DNA of 64,000 nt from Ruminococcaceae bacterium P7. GTDB lineage: Bacteria > Bacillota > Clostridia > Oscillospirales > Acutalibacteraceae. The translations under genes were made by a program, and so were the position numbers. The notes below the pieces were generated by a model, which ran no database searches, was not told where the DNA came from, and saw only the letters and a program-made list of their open reading frames with translations. Positions 32,454 to 43,231 of the stretch are shown in pieces; the first letter of the stretch is position 1, and each line of letters starts with the position of its first letter. The stretch is taken from NCBI GenBank assembly GCA_900100595.1, contig FMUA01000015.1, positions 1 through 64,000 of the forward strand, written 5' to 3'.

Positions 32454-34410
32454 ATCGGCGGGCTTCTGCTTCGGCGTCAACCGCGCGATCACGATCGTGG
32501 GCGACTTCATCCGCGATGGAGAAAAGGTCTGCACGCTCGGACCGATCATCCACAACATGGAGGTCGTCAGGGAGCTGAAGGAGCAGGGCTGCCGTCCCGT
32601 CGAGAGCATCGGCGAGGTGCAGCCCGACGAGATTCTGGTCATCCGTTCCCACGGCGTCCCCCGGAGCGTCATTGACGAAATCGAGGAGAAGAAGCTCCGC
32701 TGGCGCGACGCGACCTGTCCCTTTGTCAAGAAGATCCACCGCATCGTCGCAGAGGCTGACCCCGAAACCGAGCTGGTGTTAGTGGCAGGTAACGCGCAGC
32801 ATCCCGAGGTTCAGGGCATCATCGGCAACTGCAAGGCGGAGTGTTACACCTTTAACAATGAAGGTGAATTGGATAATCTGCTCACTAATATTCTAAAAGA
32901 GAATAATAAATTAGTGAAAGTTGTGGCGCAGACAACATTTGACACAAAAGAATGGAAAAAATCTGTAAAAAAGCTAAAAAAACTATGTACAAATTCAAAA
33001 ATATTTGATACAATATGTAATGCTACGTCAGTTAGGCAAAGCGAGGCGGATTGCATAGCCGCTCAGTCGGACTTTATGGTCGTCATCGGCGACCGCCACA
33101 GTTCCAACACGGCAAAGCTGTTTGACATCTGCAAACGGCGCTGTGAGAACACGGTGCTGATCGAGACCGCCGGCGAGCTGGACTTGCATCAGGTTCGCTG
33201 TGCCAAGCGCATAGGCGTGACAGCAGGGGCTTCAACACCTGCAAAGATAATAAAGGAGGTACTGGATACAATGAGTGAAGAAATGAAATCCGGTGAAACA
33301 AATTTTGAAGAATCTTTTGAGGAGATGCTTGAGGAATCCCTCAAAAACTTAAATACAAATGAGAGGGTAATGGGTACAGTCCTTAGCATCGCGCCTAATG
33401 AAGTACAGGTTGATGTCGGCAGAAAACAAACGGGCTTTATTCCTGTTTCGGAGCTTTCCAACGATCCGAACGCGAAGCCCGAGGACATTGTCAAGGTCGG
33501 CGACGAGATCGAGCTGCTGATCATGAAGACCAACGACCAGGAAGGCACCATCATGCTCTCCAAGCGCAGAGTAGACGCGCAGAAGGGCTGGGAGGAGCTT
33601 CAGGAGAAGGTTGATTCTCAGGAGATTCTCACAAGCAAGGTTACCGAGGCTGTCAAGGGCGGCGTCATCGTGATCTATAACGGCGTAAGAGTATTCATCC
33701 CGGCATCTCAGGCTACCGCAAGCCGTGACGAGAAGCTCGAGGATCTCGTCGGTCAGGAAGTCAACTTCCGTCTGATCGAGGTATCCCAGCGCGGCAGATA
33801 CAAGAGAGCGATCGGCTCCATCCGCAGCGTGCTCAAGGAGCAGAGAGCGGCTCAGCGCGAGGAGTTCTGGAAGAACTGCGAGATCGGCAAGAGATACACC
33901 GGCGTTGTCAAGTCTCTGACCAGCTACGGCGCGTTTGTTGACCTCGGCGGCGTATTCGGCATGATCCACATTTCCGAGCTGTCCTGGACACATATCAAGC
34001 ATCCCTCCGAGGTTGTCAATGTCGGCGACACCGTAGAGGTATACGTAAAGGATATCAACGAGGAGACCAAGAAGATCTCTCTCGGCTTCAAGAACGCTGA
34101 CGACAATCCGTGGGCGATCCTCAAGAGAGATTATCCCGAGGGCACCGTTTGCAAGGCGACCATTGTCGGTCTGACCGACTTCGGCGCATTCGCGAACATC
34201 ATTCCCGGCATTGACGGTCTGATTCACATTTCCCAGATCGCCAACAGAAGAATCGACAAGCCCTCCGACGTACTCTCCGTAGGCGAGACCGTTGACGTAA
34301 AGATCACTCTGATTGACTTCGACAAGAAGCGCGTCAGCCTTTCCATGAGAGCGCTCCTTCCCGAGGACGAGCAGCAGGCTCCCAAGGCAGAGGAAGCAGT
34401 CGAGGAATAA
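32434..34410 (+). CDS. ispH-rpsA: Bifunctional HMBPP reductase (IspH) / ribosomal protein S1 fusion
   Basis: A 658-residue fusion. Residues 1-279 are IspH, the final iron-sulphur enzyme of the MEP isoprenoid pathway: cluster cysteines C12 (GFCFGV), C95 (TCPFVKKIH) and C195 (TICNATS), with SHGVPRS and AQTTF. Residues 280-658 are S1-like with four OB-fold repeats, beginning near 305, 390, 485 and 570 (for example [20 protein letters not shown]). Such fusions are known in clostridia. Two oddities: a strong internal ribosome-binding site precedes an in-frame ATG at the domain junction, and bases 32862-33030 are conspicuously AT-rich compared with the rest. Confidence 0.95.
   Translation: MSIKKAESAGFCFGVNRAITIVGDFIRDGEKVCTLGPIIHNMEVVRELKEQGCRPVESIGEVQPDEILVIRSHGVPRSVIDEIEEKKLRWRDATCPFVKKIHRIVAEADPETELVLVAGNAQHPEVQGIIGNCKAECYTFNNEGELDNLLTNILKENNKLVKVVAQTTFDTKEWKKSVKKLKKLCTNSKIFDTICNATSVRQSEADCIAAQSDFMVVIGDRHSSNTAKLFDICKRRCENTVLIETAGELDLHQVRCAKRIGVTAGASTPAKIIKEVLDTMSEEMKSGETNFEESFEEMLEESLKNLNTNERVMGTVLSIAPNEVQVDVGRKQTGFIPVSELSNDPNAKPEDIVKVGDEIELLIMKTNDQEGTIMLSKRRVDAQKGWEELQEKVDSQEILTSKVTEAVKGGVIVIYNGVRVFIPASQATASRDEKLEDLVGQEVNFRLIEVSQRGRYKRAIGSIRSVLKEQRAAQREEFWKNCEIGKRYTGVVKSLTSYGAFVDLGGVFGMIHISELSWTHIKHPSEVVNVGDTVEVYVKDINEETKKISLGFKNADDNPWAILKRDYPEGTVCKATIVGLTDFGAFANIIPGIDGLIHISQIANRRIDKPSDVLSVGETVDVKITLIDFDKKRVSLSMRALLPEDEQQAPKAEEAVEE
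33252..33273 (+). promoter_or_regulatory. Internal ribosome-binding site and in-frame ATG at the IspH/S1 junction
   Basis: AAAGGAGGT (33252-33260) lies 11 bases before ATG 33271, codon 280 of the fusion gene and the first residue of the S1 part (MSEEMKSGE). A free S1-like protein of 379 residues could be made from it. Confidence 0.6.
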
Positions 34411-34434
34411 TTTTTCATTAATCGGTTATTCTAA

Positions 34435-34465
34435 TGCGGCAACCTCCCCATTGGAGGTTGCCGCA
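34435..34465 (+). terminator. Strong hairpin after ispH-rpsA
   Basis: TGCGGCAACCTCC (34435-34447) pairs perfectly over 13 bases with GGAGGTTGCCGCA (34453-34465) around a five-base loop. Only GTTTA follows, so termination without a U-tract, or an mRNA 3-prime-end stabiliser, is likely. Confidence 0.65.
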
Positions 34466-34499
34466 GTTTAGTATCAGTACAAAACAAGGAGGGAAGCGT

Positions 34500-37065
<2,566 letters not shown>

Positions 37066-37079
37066 GAATCCGTAATAAC

Positions 37080-37109
37080 AGACCTGTCGATAACGGCAGG
37101 TCTATTTTT
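37080..37109 (+). terminator. Rho-independent terminator after ligA
   Basis: AGACCTG (37080-37086) pairs with CAGGTCT (37097-37103), followed by ATTTTTA. It overlaps the predicted sigma-E -35 box of spoIIIA. Confidence 0.8.
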
Positions 37110-37128
37110 ATGCCTGTCCGCATAGAAT
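37100..37128 (+). promoter_or_regulatory. Candidate sigma-E promoter of the spoIIIA operon
   Basis: GTCTATT (37100-37106), 14-base spacer, CATAGAAT (37121-37128). The -10 matches the Bacillus sigma-E consensus CATACAAT at seven of eight positions, and spoIIIA is sigma-E-dependent in Bacillus. No good sigma-A box is present in the gap. Confidence 0.5.
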
Positions 37129-37160
37129 GAACTGTAGTTCAAAAAAACGGAGGAATGAAA

Positions 37161-38090
37161 ATGAAACAACTACAGCGATACCGGCAGGTCATCTCCTGCC
37201 TCAGTCCGCCCGTAAAGGCGGTATTGTCCGCGAGAGAAGCGCGGCTGGCTCCGACATTGCGTGAGATCCGCCTGAGAGCCGACCGTCCGATTCATCTCGT
37301 GACAGGGACAGGCAGCTTCTTTTTGACGCAGTCTGGGATGCTCACGCCGTTCTATACGGATTCTTTATTCTGTGCGACGCGCGAGGACGTTCAGCAGACC
37401 CTGCAGGCGATCTGCGACTACTCGCTCTACAGCCGTCAGCAGGAGATCGTCAGCGGCTATGTCACGCTCAAGGGCGGACACCGTGCGGGACTCTGCGGAA
37501 CGGCGGTGCTCACGGACGGCAAAATCACGAATATCCGCGAGCTCAGCTCCCTGAACCTGCGCGTAGCGGGAGAGTACATCGGCTGCGCCGACGCGCTTCT
37601 GCGGCAGACAGGAGATCTGCACGGCGGACTGCTTCTCTGCGGCGCTCCCTGCTCGGGAAAGACGACGCTCCTGCGCGATCTGGCGCGTCAGCTCTCTTAT
37701 GAAGCGACGGTGTCGCTGATCGACGAACGCGGGGAGCTTGCCGCCTGTATACAGGGCGTCCCGCAGAATGACGTCGGCATGTGCGACGTGTACAGCGGCT
37801 ATCTCAAGGCAAGCGCGATGGAGCAGGCGATCCGCGCGATGTCGCCCGAATACCTGATCTGCGACGAGCTGGGCGGTGACGATACCGAAGCGATACGGGA
37901 GTGCGTCCGCAGCGGCGTCGCGGTGATCGCGACGGTTCACGCGCGTGATGCGGACGAGCTGAAAGCGAGGAAGGCGCTGCGGGAGCTTCTGGAAACGGGA
38001 GCGTTTGAAAAGGCGGCGTTCCTTGCGGGACGGGAGCAGGTCGGCAGGGTGCGGGAGTGTGTCGGCACAGGTGATGTGCTTGCCGCTTAA
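37161..38090 (+). CDS. spoIIIAA: Stage III sporulation protein AA (SpoIIIAA, ATPase)
   Basis: ATPase of the SpoIIIA-SpoIIQ channel linking mother cell and forespore; related to type II/IV secretion ATPases. ATG 37161 is six bases after CGGAGGA, better than the in-frame ATG at 37155. The 309 residues contain Walker A GAPCSGKTTL, SLIDERGELA, the Walker B-like YLICDELGGDD, and ATVHARDADEL. It is the first gene of an unbroken spoIIIAA-AH operon, direct evidence that the organism can form endospores. Confidence 0.96.
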   Translation: MKQLQRYRQVISCLSPPVKAVLSAREARLAPTLREIRLRADRPIHLVTGTGSFFLTQSGMLTPFYTDSLFCATREDVQQTLQAICDYSLYSRQQEIVSGYVTLKGGHRAGLCGTAVLTDGKITNIRELSSLNLRVAGEYIGCADALLRQTGDLHGGLLLCGAPCSGKTTLLRDLARQLSYEATVSLIDERGELAACIQGVPQNDVGMCDVYSGYLKASAMEQAIRAMSPEYLICDELGGDDTEAIRECVRSGVAVIATVHARDADELKARKALRELLETGAFEKAAFLAGREQVGRVRECVGTGDVLAA

Positions 38091-38574
38091 AATACTCGGG
38101 TGTCTGATATTGACCGCGGCAGGCTTCGGCGCGGGAAGTTTGTTTTCGGCAAGACTCTATCGGCGCAGGGACTTTTTGCGACGGCTGCAAGGCTTTCTGA
38201 GCAGCCTGAGCACCGACCTGCGCTACCGGGGTGAGGATATCTTCACGCTGGTGACGGAATGCGCAAAGCGTGCCGGTTTGACCGCGTTGAGCGTGCAGCC
38301 GTCGGAGGACAGCTTTGAAAACGCGTGGAACAAGGCGATAAACGGCGTCTGCGCGGCTTTTCCGCTTCAAAGGGAAGATGAATCGCTGCTGCGTGAAATC
38401 GGCTCACAGCTCGGGAAAACGGACTTGGAGGGGCAGCTGCGGCATCTCTCTCTGATTGAAACGCGTTTGGCGGAGCGGCTGCGGGACGCGGAGGAGAGCC
38501 TTTTGCAGAAGGCGAAGCTATGCAAAACAATGGGATTTTTCGTCGGGGCGGCGACGGCGATAGTGTTGATGTGA
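38074..38574 (+). CDS. spoIIIAB: Stage III sporulation protein AB (SpoIIIAB)
   Basis: 166 residues from ATG 38074, which overlaps the spoIIIAA end by 17 bases. An N-terminal membrane helix (KILGCLILTAAGFGAGSL) is followed by the conserved RRDFLRRLQGFLSSLSTDLRY block and a helical cytoplasmic domain. A second hydrophobic stretch sits at the C-terminus (MGFFVGAATAIVLM). It resembles secretion-system F-type proteins and belongs to the SpoIIIA channel. The exact start is less certain than the gene itself. Confidence 0.9.
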   Translation: MCLPLKILGCLILTAAGFGAGSLFSARLYRRRDFLRRLQGFLSSLSTDLRYRGEDIFTLVTECAKRAGLTALSVQPSEDSFENAWNKAINGVCAAFPLQREDESLLREIGSQLGKTDLEGQLRHLSLIETRLAERLRDAEESLLQKAKLCKTMGFFVGAATAIVLM

Positions 38575-38581
38575 GGTAGCG

Positions 38582-38776
38582 ATGGACGTTGAGTTAATTT
38601 TCAAAATCGCGGCGGTGGGTATTATCGTGGCGGTGCTGTCGCAGCTGCTGATCCGCAGCGGCAGGGAGGAGCAGGCGATGCTCACCACACTTGCGGGACT
38701 GGTGGTCGTGCTGACGCTTGTGATATCCCAGATCAGCCAGCTCTTTTCCACCGTCAAGCGGCTGTTCGGCTTCTGA
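38582..38776 (+). CDS. spoIIIAC: Stage III sporulation protein AC (SpoIIIAC)
   Basis: A 64-residue membrane protein with two helices: MDVELIFKIAAVGIIVAVLSQLL, cut by RSGREEQ, then a second stretch to LVISQISQLF. Size, sequence and position between AB and AD identify it. It overlaps the spoIIIAD start by one base. Confidence 0.94.
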   Translation: MDVELIFKIAAVGIIVAVLSQLLIRSGREEQAMLTTLAGLVVVLTLVISQISQLFSTVKRLFGF

Positions 38777-39162
38777 TGAATATTGTTTCGATCGGCGTGC
38801 TGGCGGTCGTCGCGGTCATCGTCGCCCTGACGCTGCGTCCGAAAAACGCGGAGATCGCCCTGATGCTGACCGTCGCGTGCGCGGTGCTGATTCTGCTTGC
38901 GGTTTTGTCGCAGGCGGGACAGATCATCGGCACGGTCAATTCCATTGTCGCCGCGGCGCAGATCAACACGGGCTATATCGCGATTCTTCTGAAGGTGGTC
39001 GGAATCTGCCTGCTGACGGAGTTCGCTGTCAATACCTGCAGGGACGCGGGCTGTCAGTCGCTGGCAGGAAACGTCTCACTGGCAGGAAAGCTGCTCGTCA
39101 CCGTCACCGCACTGCCGCTCTATACCGATATCCTCAACACCGTTATCGGACTTGTACCATAG
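38776..39162 (+). CDS. spoIIIAD: Stage III sporulation protein AD (SpoIIIAD)
   Basis: A 128-residue integral membrane protein with about four helices, containing LLKVVGICLLTEFAVNTCRDAG and the C-terminal PLYTDILNTVIGLV typical of the family. It is co-translated with spoIIIAC through an overlapping TGATG. Confidence 0.94.
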   Translation: MNIVSIGVLAVVAVIVALTLRPKNAEIALMLTVACAVLILLAVLSQAGQIIGTVNSIVAAAQINTGYIAILLKVVGICLLTEFAVNTCRDAGCQSLAGNVSLAGKLLVTVTALPLYTDILNTVIGLVP

Positions 39163-39171
39163 AGGTGAGAA

Positions 39172-40278
39172 GTGAAAAAGCTATTATCGGTTCTTTGTGT
39201 TGTCCTCCTGCTCTGTGCCGCCGCCGTGTTCTCCGTCAGAGCGGAGGAGACCTACGACCTTTCGGGCGTTTATAACAGCCTGTCCGACGAGGCAAGGGAG
39301 CATCTTCTGAGCCTCGGCGCGGACAGCGCGGACGCCGATACATTATCGTCAATATCCTTTGAGGGCATCCTCGCGGAAATTTCACGCATCGGTTCGCAGA
39401 GCGCGCAGGAGCCGCTTCGGGGGCTGATATCCGTGACGGCAATGCTCCTGATCTGTTCGCTGCTGTCGTCGTATCAAACCGCACTGAGCGCCGATATCGG
39501 CGGTACGCTCAATACGGTTCTGGCGCTGTGTCTGAGCGCTGCGGTCGCGGTGCCCGCGGCAGGCTTGATCCGTCAGACGGGAGAGATGCTTGTCTGTTCC
39601 TCCAATCTGATGCTCGCCTACATTCCCGTGATGGCGCTGCTGCTGACCGCGTCGGGCAGTATCGCGGGCAGCGCCGCCTACTACGCGGGCGTGCTGGCGA
39701 TGGGTGAGGGCATCGGACAGCTGTCCGCGCGTATCATCGTCCCGTTCTGCAATATGCTGCTGGGACTGGGCGTCGCAGGCGGCTTGAATTCAGCCGTCAA
39801 TCTCAGCGGCTTTACGCGGTCGCTTGCCAAGACAGCCAAGTGGCTGCTGGGCTTCGGGATGGCGCTGTTTACGGCGGCGCTCGGCTTGAAGCAGGTGCTG
39901 TCCTCGGCGGCGGACAGCCTGACGGGCAGGGCGGCAAAGCTTGCGCTCAGCTCATTCGTACCCGTCGTCGGTTCCGCGCTGGGAGAAGCGCTCAGAACCG
40001 TTCAGGGCAGCGTCACCGTGCTCAAATCGGGCATCGGCGTGTTTGTGATTCTCGCGCTCGGCGTGACCTTTCTGCCGTCCGTAATGTCCGCTTTGCTGTG
40101 GCTTGTGACGCTGTGGGCAGGCAAATCCACCGCCGAAGCCCTCAACCTGCCGCAGGGTGCTTTGATGCTCGAGAGCATCTCGGACGTGTTCCGCGTTATG
40201 CTCGCTGCGCTGCTCTCGGTCATGACGGTCTATATCATCACCACCGCGATGATATTTACGATGGGAGGTTCCTCGTGA
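39172..40278 (+). CDS. spoIIIAE: Stage III sporulation protein AE (SpoIIIAE)
   Basis: A 368-residue polytopic membrane protein beginning with a GTG and a signal-like N-terminus (KKLLSVLCVVLLLCAAAVF). It has an extracytoplasmic segment and about eight further helices. SFVPVVGSALGEALRTVQGSV near residue 265 is a conserved family stretch. It forms the membrane core of the SpoIIIA complex. Its stop overlaps the GTG of spoIIIAF. Confidence 0.94.
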   Translation: MKKLLSVLCVVLLLCAAAVFSVRAEETYDLSGVYNSLSDEAREHLLSLGADSADADTLSSISFEGILAEISRIGSQSAQEPLRGLISVTAMLLICSLLSSYQTALSADIGGTLNTVLALCLSAAVAVPAAGLIRQTGEMLVCSSNLMLAYIPVMALLLTASGSIAGSAAYYAGVLAMGEGIGQLSARIIVPFCNMLLGLGVAGGLNSAVNLSGFTRSLAKTAKWLLGFGMALFTAALGLKQVLSSAADSLTGRAAKLALSSFVPVVGSALGEALRTVQGSVTVLKSGIGVFVILALGVTFLPSVMSALLWLVTLWAGKSTAEALNLPQGALMLESISDVFRVMLAALLSVMTVYIITTAMIFTMGGSS

Positions 40279-40748
40279 GCGGCTTGTCGACGGTGGTCAT
40301 CACCGCGTGCGCCGCATGTATCATCTGTTCGCTGCTCTCGGGCTTTGTGACGGACGGCGGCTTGAAGCGGATCCTCTCGCTGGTGACGGGCGCGTTTCTG
40401 GTTTGCAGTCTGCTGTTTCCCGTGTCAAAGGCGCTGGCGGAGTTCCGCCCCGAAACGGAGAATTACCCGAGCTTTGAGGAGCTGACCGCCACCTCCGACG
40501 AGGCTTTCGGTGCGCAGGTGGTCAAACAGACGGAGAAAAATCTGGAAAGCACGCTCGAAGCCTTGCTCGCGCAGAACGGCGTCACGCCGCGCTCCTGCGA
40601 AATCCTTTTGGCGGAATCGGAAAACAGCGGCATAATCATCTCACAAATCAGCATATATATTGACCAAAGCGACAGCCTGCGCACGAGCGATATCACGGCG
40701 CTGGTACGGCAGCATTTCGGCTTGTCGCCGCGCGTCATAACGGAGTAG
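40275..40748 (+). CDS. spoIIIAF: Stage III sporulation protein AF (SpoIIIAF)
   Basis: 157 residues from GTG 40275, six bases after GGGAGG inside spoIIIAE. Two N-terminal membrane helices (TVVITACAACIICSLLSGF and SLVTGAFLVCSLLFPVSKA) precede a soluble domain (about 75-157) with the ring-building-motif pattern of SpoIIIAF (RSCEILLAES, IISQISIYID). Confidence 0.9.
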   Translation: MSGLSTVVITACAACIICSLLSGFVTDGGLKRILSLVTGAFLVCSLLFPVSKALAEFRPETENYPSFEELTATSDEAFGAQVVKQTEKNLESTLEALLAQNGVTPRSCEILLAESENSGIIISQISIYIDQSDSLRTSDITALVRQHFGLSPRVITE

Positions 40749-40751
40749 GAT

Positions 40752-41198
40752 ATGAAAGACGGCAAGCTCAGCGAAACACTCAACAAAATAGCGGGCAGCG
40801 ACAAGTGGCGCAGGATTATCCTGATCGCGGGCGTTTCGGGCATCGCGCTTCTTCTGCTTTCGGGACTGGATATTTCCTCGTGTTCGTCAAAGAGCGGCAC
40901 GGAGTTCTCGGTCAAGGCATACAGCGAGCAGCTGGAGGATAACCTCGAAGCCGCGATAGAAAGGATGGAGGGCGCGGGAAAAACGCGGGTGCTGCTGACG
41001 ATGGAGAACAGTGTAGAGTACGTCTATCTGCGCGACAGCGCCACCAAAACCAAGGAGGTCGAGCCGTTGATACGCGGCGTACTGGTGCTGTGCGAGGGCG
41101 GTGACAAGCCCGCGGTAGTGGAGCGGGTGACCAATGCAGTGACCAAGGCGCTCGATATCTCGGCGGCAAAGGTATGTATTACAAAATTATCAGAATGA
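40752..41198 (+). CDS. spoIIIAG: Stage III sporulation protein AG (SpoIIIAG)
   Basis: A 148-residue protein with one membrane helix (RRIILIAGVSGIALLLLSGL) and an extracytoplasmic ring-forming domain: YSEQLEDNLEAAIERMEGAGK, TRVLLTMENS and GVLVLCEGG. In Bacillus it forms a large ring in the intermembrane space. It is shorter than the Bacillus protein mainly in the linker. Confidence 0.93.
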   Translation: MKDGKLSETLNKIAGSDKWRRIILIAGVSGIALLLLSGLDISSCSSKSGTEFSVKAYSEQLEDNLEAAIERMEGAGKTRVLLTMENSVEYVYLRDSATKTKEVEPLIRGVLVLCEGGDKPAVVERVTNAVTKALDISAAKVCITKLSE

Positions 41199-41209
41199 AG
41201 GTTGGTCTC

Positions 41210-41749
41210 ATGAAATTTCAAAAACGGCACGTGATTTCGGCGGCGATTCTGCTGGCTTTGGGAGCGGCGGTGTATGTGAACTGGCAGTTCACCTCGGCGC
41301 CGTCGGTAAAGAACAAGGAGCTGGGAGCGGCGTCCTATGTGAACGCGACAGTCGCCTCCACCTGTGACGAGGCAAAGCAGACGTCCGCGCTCAGTCAGGA
41401 GACGATGGACTGGTTTTCCTCGGAGCGCACGAAGCGGCAGATCGAGCAGGACAGGGTGCTCGACGAGGCAAAGGAGATATTTGACCTCGAAAACGCGCCT
41501 GAGAGCGACGTCAGCGAGGCGCAGAAGAACGTGGAGAAAACACTCAAAAGCTTCACGATACAGGAGAGCATCGAGGGGATCCTCAGGGCGAAGGGCTTTT
41601 CCGACTGTCTGTGCTGGATCACCGACGAGGGCGTGACGGTCGCGGTGCCCGATTCCGAGCTGAATGAAAAGACCGTACTGATCGCCGACGACGCGGTGAT
41701 TTCACACTACGACGTGTCCTGTGAGAACATATCGGTCATCGGAGTCTGA
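41210..41749 (+). CDS. spoIIIAH: Stage III sporulation protein AH (SpoIIIAH)
   Basis: 179 residues from ATG 41210, after AAGGTTGG. An N-terminal membrane helix (KRHVISAAILLALGAAVYVN) is followed by an extracytoplasmic YscJ/FliF-like domain in the last 100 residues. SpoIIIAH binds SpoIIQ across the intermembrane space; spoIIQ is not in the window. An upstream in-frame ATG at 41195 overlaps the end of spoIIIAG and is a less likely start. A terminator follows. Confidence 0.92.
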   Translation: MKFQKRHVISAAILLALGAAVYVNWQFTSAPSVKNKELGAASYVNATVASTCDEAKQTSALSQETMDWFSSERTKRQIEQDRVLDEAKEIFDLENAPESDVSEAQKNVEKTLKSFTIQESIEGILRAKGFSDCLCWITDEGVTVAVPDSELNEKTVLIADDAVISHYDVSCENISVIGV

Positions 41750-41780
41750 CGGAGAGAGGCGGAGAAATCCGTCTCTTTTT
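41748..41780 (+). terminator. Terminator of the spoIIIA operon
   Basis: GACGGA (41748-41753) pairs with TCCGTC (41768-41773), followed by TCTTTTT. The stem starts at the spoIIIAH stop codon. Confidence 0.8.
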
Positions 41781-41784
41781 GCTG

Positions 41785-41813
41785 TTTACATTTTGCTTCA
41801 CGCATGCTATAAT
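41785..41813 (+). promoter_or_regulatory. Sigma-A promoter of nusB-xseA-dnaE operon
   Basis: TTTACA (41785-41790), 17-base spacer, TATAAT (41808-41813) with a TGC extension. It lies five bases after the spoIIIA terminator. Confidence 0.88.
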
Positions 41814-41846
41814 AAAATAGAATTTAAATGTAAAGTTGGTATCATT

Positions 41847-42281
41847 ATGTGTGAAACAGAAAACAACGAAGTCAAGCTGAGCAGAAGCGAAGCGAGAGAG
41901 CAGGCGTTCATGCTGCTCTTTTCCAAATCCTTTGACGACGAGCCGCTGGAGGCTACCATTGAGGACAACGCGGAGATGTTCCGCGGCGGCGTGTGCGGCT
42001 ACGCGCAGGCGGTCGTGACGGGTATCGAAGCAAGGCAGGAGGAGATCGATTCGGAGATCTCAAAATATCTCAAAAAGGGCTGGACGCTGAGACGTTTGTC
42101 GCGTCCGTCGCTCGCGATTCTGCGGTTGGCGGTCTACGAGATCCTCTATCTCGAGAGCATCCCCGACAGCGTATCCGTCAACGAGGCGGTCGAGCTTGCC
42201 AAGAAATACACGATCGACGAGAGCGGCTTTGTCAACGGCATCCTCGGTTCGCTGATCCGTGCGAAAGAGGCGGCGAAATGA
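41847..42281 (+). CDS. nusB: Transcription antitermination factor NusB
   Basis: 144 residues from ATG 41847. The all-helical NusB fold is recognised by SRSEAREQAFMLLFSKSF, LRRLSRPSLAILRLAVYEILY and the C-terminal VNEAVELAKKYTIDESGFVNGILGSL. It acts with NusE/S10 in rRNA antitermination. It is the first gene of a tightly overlapping unit, and its stop overlaps the ATG of the next gene. Confidence 0.95.
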   Translation: MCETENNEVKLSRSEAREQAFMLLFSKSFDDEPLEATIEDNAEMFRGGVCGYAQAVVTGIEARQEEIDSEISKYLKKGWTLRRLSRPSLAILRLAVYEILYLESIPDSVSVNEAVELAKKYTIDESGFVNGILGSLIRAKEAAK

Positions 42282-43231
42282 GCCTGTTTCTGGGAATCGA
42301 CACCTCGAACTACACCACCTCGACGGCGCTCTATGACAGCGAAACGGGGGAGATGCGCCAGCAAAAGAAGCTCCTGCCCGTCAAAGAGGGACAGCTCGGT
42401 CTGCGCCAGAGCGACGCGGTGTTCCACCATACCGCGCAGCTGCACAGCCTGTTTGCGGAGCTGGTGCGGGGAACAGATACAAAGCAGATAGCCGCCATCG
42501 GCGCGTCGACGCGACCGCGTCCGTTGGAGGGCTCCTATATGCCGTGTTTCACCGTGGGAGAAAACACGGCAAAAATTTTATCTGCGGCGCTCGGGGTACC
42601 GCTTTATGCGCTTTCCCATCAGGAGGGGCATGTTGCGGCGGCGCTGTTCAGCGCGAAGCGGACGGATTTGATGGAGCGGGAGTTTCTCGCCTTTCACGTC
42701 AGCGGCGGCACCACCGAGGCGGTGCGCGCAAAGGGAACGGGACGCGGCTTTGATTTGAAGCTGGTTGCCAAAACGCTTGACCTCAACGCGGGACAGGCGG
42801 TCGACAGGGTCGGACTGATGCTCGGGCTGCGCTTTCCGTGCGGCATGGAGCTGGAAAAGCTCGCAATGCAAAACACCGAACCCGTCAAGGCGCACCCCAA
42901 GCTCAAGGGCTGCGACTGCTGTCTGAGCGGCGTGGAGAACCTCTGTAAGAAGCTGCTCGGCGAGGGCAGGAGCAAGCCCTATATCGCCGCCTTTTGTCTG
43001 GAATATATCCGCAAGGCGCTCTCTATGATGACGGACGCGCTGCTGGAGAAATACGGCAGACTGCCGCTTGTCTACGCAGGCGGCGTGATGTCAAATACGA
43101 TCATTAAAAATTCTTTTACAGAAAAATACAACGCGGTTTTCGCCGAGCCGAAGTTTTCCTCGGACAACGCGGCGGGAATCGCCTATCTATGCTACAGGAA
43201 CTATCGCCATGTACACACCGAGAATCACTAA
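42278..43231 (+). CDS. TsaD-like (peptidase M22 family) protein
   Basis: A 317-residue member of the Kae1/TsaD/M22 ASKHA-fold family. It starts SLFLGIDTSNYTTSTALYD and has HQEGHVAAA, aligned with the metal-binding HxxxH of TsaD, then FHVSGGTTEAVR and a C-terminal VYAGGVMSN. TsaD makes the threonylcarbamoyl modification of tRNA at A37. This protein is more divergent and shorter than standard TsaD (about 335-345), lies with nusB and xseA, and no tsaB or tsaE is present, so it is probably a paralogue of unknown role. It overlaps xseA by 23 bases. Confidence 0.78.
   Translation: MSLFLGIDTSNYTTSTALYDSETGEMRQQKKLLPVKEGQLGLRQSDAVFHHTAQLHSLFAELVRGTDTKQIAAIGASTRPRPLEGSYMPCFTVGENTAKILSAALGVPLYALSHQEGHVAAALFSAKRTDLMEREFLAFHVSGGTTEAVRAKGTGRGFDLKLVAKTLDLNAGQAVDRVGLMLGLRFPCGMELEKLAMQNTEPVKAHPKLKGCDCCLSGVENLCKKLLGEGRSKPYIAAFCLEYIRKALSMMTDALLEKYGRLPLVYAGGVMSNTIIKNSFTEKYNAVFAEPKFSSDNAAGIAYLCYRNYRHVHTENH

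Noticed and set aside
32939-32969. Internal sigma-A promoter for the S1 half of the fusion (TTGACA at 32939)
   Set aside because: No acceptable -10 box at 16-18 bases; the best candidate TGTAAA requires a 19-base spacer. The AT-richness of the patch explains the chance match.
41993-42277. N-terminal extension of the TsaD-like protein through nusB
   Set aside because: The frame is open by chance inside nusB; the conserved start SLFLGIDTSN is at 42278, overlapping the nusB stop as is normal for coupled genes.
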